Source of the DNA: UBA6109 sp035366835
GTDB taxonomy: Bacteria; Desulfobacterota; Syntrophia; Syntrophales; UBA6109
Length of the DNA stretch: 45,414 nt
Reading direction: 5' to 3'
Assembly: GCA_035366835.1 (NCBI GenBank)
Contig: DAOSIS010000026.1
Span: forward strand, 1-45,414
Shown: positions 40,901 through 45,414 of the stretch, piece after piece
How the letters are laid out: each line of letters opens with the position of its first letter
Numbering within the stretch: position 1 is the first letter of the stretch
The notes under the pieces: model-generated
What the model was told of the DNA's origin: nothing
Databases searched by the model: none
What the model saw: the letters and a program-made list of their open reading frames with translations, nothing else
Program-made: the position numbers and the translations under genes

Positions 40901-41191
40901 TCAGATGATCTCTTCCATCGGGAACACGAATCCCCTGACGCCGCACCTGGGGTGCTCGGTCTTCAGGCGGAGGATCATCTTCTTCAAGGCCTCGACCTTC
41001 CCGTTTTCCACCGCCGTAAGAATGACGTCGTTCCTGCCGGGCCAGGTGTGCGTGCCCAGCTTTGGCTCCGTCTCGGTGCCTTCGCCGCTCACGTCCTTCA
41101 TCCTGGAATAGGCCCTGACGCCGGTCTCCTTGAGCGCCGTCAGGATGATTTCGTTGGACGCCTCGCAATAGACGATCATGACCATCTTCAT
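40901..41191 (-). CDS. PII-like transporter-associated protein (PG0541 type)
   Basis: 96 aa from the ATG at 41189-41191 with GGGAGG 6 nt upstream. KMVMIVYCEASNEIILTALKETGVRAYSRMKDVSGEGTETEPKLGTHTWPGRNDVILTAVENGK is the pattern of small PII-superfamily proteins that follow RND efflux pumps (PG0541-like; compare DUF3240 beside CusA). It is third in the MFP-RND-PII-like operon, 131 bp after the pump. It is thought to bind a ligand or metal and modulate the pump; this is unproven. Its stop codon is joined to repeat copy 2. Confidence 0.82.
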   Translation of the reverse strand: MKMVMIVYCEASNEIILTALKETGVRAYSRMKDVSGEGTETEPKLGTHTWPGRNDVILTAVENGKVEALKKMILRLKTEHPRCGVRGFVFPMEEII

Positions 41192-41322
41192 GACAAGCCT
41201 CCCGGAAAGCCCTGTCGTTCGAACCGCCAACGCCCCGGCCGCCTGCTGCGGCCGCCGTGTCCAGGCTCCTTCACAGGATGCCACGGAGCGGACGGTTTCG
41301 CAAATGTTCTTTGCGGCCGATC

Positions 41323-44300
41323 TCAGGGGGCGATCGGTTCGGCCGGCTTCCGGTTCTCTTCCGGCCCCTTTTTCAAACGCCTGAGCCGCTGCAGCCAGTC
41401 GTCGAAGAGGTCATAAGCCGCCGGCACGACGAGCAGCGTGAGGAAAAGCGACGTCAGCAGCCCCCCGATGACGCCGATCCCCATGGGAGAGCGCGTCTCC
41501 GCGCCTTCCCCCATTCCCAGCGCGACGGGCAGCATGCCGAAGACCATGGCGAAGGTCGTCATGAGGATCGGACGGAGACGGACGGGTCCGGCCTCGAGGA
41601 TGGCCTCGCGGCGGGGTTTGCCGCGCTCGCGCAGGGTGTTGGTGTAATCGACGAGGAGGATCGCATTCTTCTTGACGAGTCCCATGAGCAGGATGAGACC
41701 GATGAAGCTGTAGATGTTGAGCGTCTTTCCGAAGAGCAGCAGCGCCCCGAAGGCGCCGATGAACGACAGCGGCATCGACAGGAGCACGGTGAACGGGTGG
41801 ATGAAGCTCTCGAACTGCGCGGCGAGAATCATGTAGGCCATGATGATTCCCAGGATCATCGCAAAGAGCAGGTAGCCGAAGGACTCGCCCATCGTTTCCG
41901 CCGTGCCCTTGTACTTAGGCAGATAGTCCGGCGGCAGCACTTTCGCGGCGATCACGTTCAATTCCTCGACGGCCTGGCCCAGGGGCTTCTTTTCCAGGCC
42001 GGCGAAGACGGTCACCGCCCGCTGACGGTCCACGCGGTTGATGAGGCTCGGCCCTCCCCCTTCCTGGATCATCACCACGCTGGCGAGTTCGACCAGCCGT
42101 CCGTCGCGGGACCGGACGAAGATCCGCCCGAGGTCTTCGGGATCGCTTCGGTTTTCATCGATCAGCCGCAGACGCACATCGTACCGCCTGCCGCGGCTCT
42201 CGTCCTTGTACTTGGTGATGTCCACCTCTCCGCTGACCAGCAGATTGATCGCCTCGGCGATGGTCGCGGCGTCGACACCGAGGTCCGCCGCCTTGTCGCG
42301 GTCGATAAAGACCTTGATTTCCGGTTTCCCCGTCTCCATCGACGTGTCGACGTCCACGATGCCCGGCAGTTTCGCGAACTCGCCGACGATCTGCTGCGTG
42401 TATTTCTGCAGGGAATCGAGATCGGGCCCCCGGACGCTGTACTGGATCGGAACCGTGCGCTGGCCGCCGCCGATCATCGCGACGTTCTCCGCCGACGCCT
42501 TGATGCCGGGGATGCGGTTGAGCTTCCGGCGGATGTCGGCCATGATCTGTTCCTGGCTCCGGTCGCGTTCCGACTTCGGCGTCAGGATCGTGAACATGCG
42601 GGAGCGCGTGATGTCGCCGCCGAGCCCCTGGATGAAGAAGACGGTCTTCACCTCCGGGACCTCCCGGACCATGGCCTCGGCCTTCTCCAGCAGTTCGCCC
42701 GCCTTCTCGAGCGAATAGTCGATGGGGGTTTCCGCCCGAACGATGAACTGGGACTGGTCCTCGGGGGGGACGAATTCCTTGCCCAGGAATTTCGTCATGT
42801 AGAGGCTGAAGGCGAAGACGGCGACGGCAAGGACCAGGATCGTCTTGCGCCAGTTCAGGGCGATCGCCAGAAGACCGCGGTAGAGACGCTCGATCTTTCT
42901 GTATCCGGTCTCGAGGCCGTCGCCCATCCGGCGGAAAGGGGCGAAAAGCGGCGCGGCCCCGCGCCGTTCCGGCCGGCGCACGTGGCCGCCCTTGAGATAG
43001 ATCGACGCCATCATCGGCGTCAGGGTGAAGGAAACCAGCAGCGAAACCAGCACGGCGAAGACGACGGTGAGCGCGAACTGCAGGAAGAACCGGCCGATGA
43101 TCCCCTTCATGAAGGCGACGGGCAGGAAGATCGCCACGATGGCGAACGTCGTCGCCATGACGGCGAGGCCGATCTCGCTGGTGGCGAATGTCGCCGCTTC
43201 CCGCGGGGTCATCCCCTCTTCGACATGGCGGTGGATGTTCTCGATGACGATGATGGCGTCGTCGATCAGCAGTCCCACCGAGAGCGAGAGCGCCAGCATC
43301 GTCATGTTGTTGAAGGTGAAACCGAAGAAGCGGATCAGGGCGAAGGTCGAGATGATCGCGACGGGCAGGGCCATCGCGCTGATGATCGTCGTGCGGAGGT
43401 TGCGCAGAAAAAGAAAGACCGCGAGCACCGCGAAAAAGCTGCCCAGGATCAGGTGATGCTGGACCTCGTTGATGGAGCGCAGGATGAATACCGACTGGTC
43501 GAAGGCGATGTTGAGCTCCATCCCCGGCGGAAGCGTCTTGCGGATCTTCTCGATCTCGGCCTTGACCCGGCTGACGACCTCCACCGTGTTGGTGCCGGAC
43601 TGCTTCTGGAGCCCCATGCCGACGGCGGGAACGCCGTTGTAGCGGGCGATCGAACGCATGTCCTCCATGCCGTCCTCGGCGCGGCCGAGGTCCCGGATGC
43701 GGATCGGCGCACCCTGACGGTACGAAACGATCAGGTCGTTGAAATCCTGTACGCGGGGGAATTCGCCCTTGACCTTGACCGTGTATTCCTTCGTACCGCT
43801 TTCGATCCGCCCGCCCGGAAGCTCGACGTTTTCCCTCTTCAGGGCCTGCTCGATGTCGCTCGGAGCGACCTGGTAGGCGCGCATCTTGTCCGCGTCGACC
43901 CAGATCCGGACCTGGCGCAGCCGCAGACCGCCCAGATTGATCGCCCCGACGCCGTTGATCCTCTGGAGCTGTTCCTTCAGGACCTCGTCGGCGTAGGTCG
44001 ACAGTTCGCGGATCGTTTTCTGGCCGGAGAGGTTCAGCCAGAGCACGGACGTGGCGTCGGGATCGACCTTCTCGACGATCGGCTCTTCCGCGTCTTCGGG
44101 GAGCCTCTTGCGGACAAGCGCGACCTTTTCCCGCACGTCTTGGACCGCCTGGTCGATGTCCCGCTCCAAGACAAATTCCACCGTGATGTAGGAAATGCCC
44201 ATCCGGCTGGTCGAGGTGATGCTCTTGATCCCGTTGATGGTGTTGACGGACGCCTCGATCTTGTCGGTGACGTCGATGTCCATGACCTCGGGGCTGGCAC

Positions 44301-44457
44301 CCTTGAGTTCCGTGCGGATGTTGACCAGCGGGAAATCGACCTTGGGGAAGAGATCCACGCCGATGTCCGGATAGCTGACGACGCCGAGCACGACCAGCGC
44401 CAGCATCAGCATCGTGGCAAAGACGGGGCGTTTGACGGAGGTGTCAGCGAGCCACAT
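41323..44457 (-). CDS. RND efflux pump, inner-membrane transporter (AcrB/MdtB-like)
   Basis: 1044 aa from the ATG at 44455-44457; the open frame upstream belongs to the preceding gene, whose end it overlaps by 14 nt. Twelve membrane helices and two large periplasmic loops. Proton-relay features include the Asp pair in SLSVGLLIDDAIIVIENI and the Lys in LLMGLVKKNAILLVDY. The N-terminus MWLADTSVKRPVFATMLMLALVVLG is typical of the HAE1 (hydrophobe/amphiphile) class. The substrate cannot be told; heavy-metal (CusA) motifs are absent. No outer-membrane channel gene is seen in the window. Confidence 0.93.
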   Translation of the reverse strand: MWLADTSVKRPVFATMLMLALVVLGVVSYPDIGVDLFPKVDFPLVNIRTELKGASPEVMDIDVTDKIEASVNTINGIKSITSTSRMGISYITVEFVLERDIDQAVQDVREKVALVRKRLPEDAEEPIVEKVDPDATSVLWLNLSGQKTIRELSTYADEVLKEQLQRINGVGAINLGGLRLRQVRIWVDADKMRAYQVAPSDIEQALKRENVELPGGRIESGTKEYTVKVKGEFPRVQDFNDLIVSYRQGAPIRIRDLGRAEDGMEDMRSIARYNGVPAVGMGLQKQSGTNTVEVVSRVKAEIEKIRKTLPPGMELNIAFDQSVFILRSINEVQHHLILGSFFAVLAVFLFLRNLRTTIISAMALPVAIISTFALIRFFGFTFNNMTMLALSLSVGLLIDDAIIVIENIHRHVEEGMTPREAATFATSEIGLAVMATTFAIVAIFLPVAFMKGIIGRFFLQFALTVVFAVLVSLLVSFTLTPMMASIYLKGGHVRRPERRGAAPLFAPFRRMGDGLETGYRKIERLYRGLLAIALNWRKTILVLAVAVFAFSLYMTKFLGKEFVPPEDQSQFIVRAETPIDYSLEKAGELLEKAEAMVREVPEVKTVFFIQGLGGDITRSRMFTILTPKSERDRSQEQIMADIRRKLNRIPGIKASAENVAMIGGGQRTVPIQYSVRGPDLDSLQKYTQQIVGEFAKLPGIVDVDTSMETGKPEIKVFIDRDKAADLGVDAATIAEAINLLVSGEVDITKYKDESRGRRYDVRLRLIDENRSDPEDLGRIFVRSRDGRLVELASVVMIQEGGGPSLINRVDRQRAVTVFAGLEKKPLGQAVEELNVIAAKVLPPDYLPKYKGTAETMGESFGYLLFAMILGIIMAYMILAAQFESFIHPFTVLLSMPLSFIGAFGALLLFGKTLNIYSFIGLILLMGLVKKNAILLVDYTNTLRERGKPRREAILEAGPVRLRPILMTTFAMVFGMLPVALGMGEGAETRSPMGIGVIGGLLTSLFLTLLVVPAAYDLFDDWLQRLRRLKKGPEENRKPAEPIAP

Positions 44458-45414
44458 TGACCTTGACTCCTTCGGAAAGGTTGTTCTGTCCGACGACAAC
44501 GACCGCGTCGCCCGCCTTCAACCCCTCCGCGATCTCCATCAGCTCTCCGTACTTGCCGCCCAGCTTGACCGGGCGTTCATGCGCCTTGTCGCCGTTGACG
44601 ACGAACAGTTTCGTATGCGAGTTGTCGTAAACGACCGCCGTGAGCGGCACGACGACGACGTCGCGTGCGGGACCCGTGTACAGGATGACCCTCGCGAAGA
44701 GGCCGGGCTTCAGCATGCGGTCGCGGTTCGGAACCGTCGCCTCCACCTGCAGGGTCCGCGTCTTCTCGTCGAGATGCGGATAGACGGCGCTCACCTTCCC
44801 CGAGAACTCCCTGCCGGGCAGCGCGTCGATCTGAAAATTCACATCCTGACCGTTCCGGATCCGCCCGATGTCCTTTTCCGAAACCGTGAAGCGGAGCTTG
44901 AGGGGATCGATGCGGATCAGCGTGAAGAGCGGCGTGCCGTTCCGGACGAAATCTCCCGCGGACACGCGCTTTTCCTTCACGGCCCCGTCGATGGGGCTGG
45001 CGATGCCGACCTTGGAAAGCCGTTCCTTCGCCAGCGCCAGGGTCGCCCTGGCCCTTTCCACCTCGGCGGCCGCGAGCGCAAGGCGCGTGGCCACGTCGTC
45101 GAGCTGCTGGCGCGTCACCAGTTCCTCCTTGGAGAGGGTCTCCTTGCGCTTGTGTTCGACCCTGATGTTTTCCAGCGTCGCCTCGGCCTGCCTCAGCGCC
45201 GCCTCGGAGCGCTGCATGTCGAGGCGGTAGTCCGTATCGGAGATGGAGGCCAGCGGCATGCCCCTGGTGACGGCCGCGCCTTCACTGACCCGGACGGTTC
45301 TCAGAATCCCCTCGATCTCCGCACTGACGACCACCTCCTCGTCGGGGGCGAGGGCGCCGACGGCGGCGATGTTCGGCCGGAGCGACTGGACCTGCGCCGC
45401 CTCCACCCGGACAT
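44444..45414 (-). CDS. RND efflux periplasmic adaptor (membrane fusion protein), 5' end outside the window
   Basis: At least 323 codons; the frame is open to the window edge and the N-terminal signal is missing. Visible parts are the lipoyl/biotinyl half-motif (EIEGILRTVRVSEGAAVTRGMPLASI), a long alpha-hairpin (about 60-130 of the visible part, RSEAALRQAEATLENIRVEHKRKETL), the second lipoyl half (GIASPIDGAVKEKRVSAGDFVRNGTPLFTL), the beta-barrel and the membrane-proximal domain. It links the RND pump to an outer-membrane channel. Its stop lies 14 nt inside the pump gene, so translation is coupled. Confidence 0.93.
   Translation of the reverse strand, partial: VRVEAAQVQSLRPNIAAVGALAPDEEVVVSAEIEGILRTVRVSEGAAVTRGMPLASISDTDYRLDMQRSEAALRQAEATLENIRVEHKRKETLSKEELVTRQQLDDVATRLALAAAEVERARATLALAKERLSKVGIASPIDGAVKEKRVSAGDFVRNGTPLFTLIRIDPLKLRFTVSEKDIGRIRNGQDVNFQIDALPGREFSGKVSAVYPHLDEKTRTLQVEATVPNRDRMLKPGLFARVILYTGPARDVVVVPLTAVVYDNSHTKLFVVNGDKAHERPVKLGGKYGELMEIAEGLKAGDAVVVVGQNNLSEGVKVNVAR

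Noticed and set aside
41257..44460. Open frame of 1067 codons on the plus strand opposite the RND pump
   Set aside because: It is antisense to a complete RND gene, has Arg/Asp/His-rich composition typical of a GC-rich shadow frame, and shows no domain.

Overview
The window looks like chromosomal DNA of a GC-rich deltaproteobacterium (Desulfobacterota). Three things point there: the gene orders rpsF-rpsR-DUF2232-rplI-dnaB and ispE-tRNA-Gln-prs-rplY-pth, a membrane pyrophosphatase, and an NtrC-type sigma-54 activator beside a second-type EF-G. A syntrophic, Syntrophus-like anaerobe is a reasonable guess, but it is inference. Apart from three short dispersed repeats, the window is ordinary core and accessory chromosome.

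Layout. (1) 1-7033, minus strand: a sulfur-handling locus read iscR-like regulator, cysteine desulfurase, mnmA, nadA, fdhD, metY, cysK, metX (cut by the window edge). The desulfurase can feed MnmA and FdhD. NadA needs an Fe-S cluster. MetX, MetY and CysK make methionine and cysteine. (2) 7254-11566, plus: a MOSC protein, then rpsF, rpsR, a DUF2232 membrane protein, rplI and dnaB. (3) 11683-16279: a divergent heat-shock pair, rpoH (minus) and clpB-htpX (plus). (4) 16403-23871, plus: DUF1844, ispE, tRNA-Gln(UUG), prs, rplY, pth, membrane pyrophosphatase, ychF.

(5) 23872-29373 is the most unusual part. A minus-strand operon (GerMN lipid-anchored or membrane protein, EF-G, double-GAF sigma-54 activator) is followed by a 588-bp region with no protein gene. 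That region reads as a complete sigma-54 control unit: three 15-bp dyads at about -180, -248 and -266, a full match to the IHF consensus at about -90, a -24/-12 promoter with exact spacing, and a predicted small RNA of about 213 nt. Two hairpins of this RNA have unrelated, perfectly paired stems but the same 14-nt loop, AGGCUUCCUCCUUU. Its CCUCCUUU part is the anti-Shine-Dalgarno sequence of 16S rRNA. The second of these hairpins is also the intrinsic terminator. I know of no described RNA matching this and regard it as the best candidate for a new system in the window.

(6) 29589-31705, plus: two adjacent half-size DUF1538 membrane proteins with two PII-like proteins, tightly overlapped; a probable PII-gated transporter of unknown substrate. 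(7) 31851-39491: a cyclic-nucleotide-binding protein, a TPR lipoprotein, an HD phosphohydrolase, a small coiled-coil protein, a LysM protein, a PP-loop/NFACT-R protein, an IclR regulator and a DUF4301 protein. (8) 39678-45414: a TSUP permease, two MITE-like repeats around an unlisted 34-codon gene, and an RND efflux operon (MFP, cut by the edge; RND pump; PG0541-type PII-like protein).
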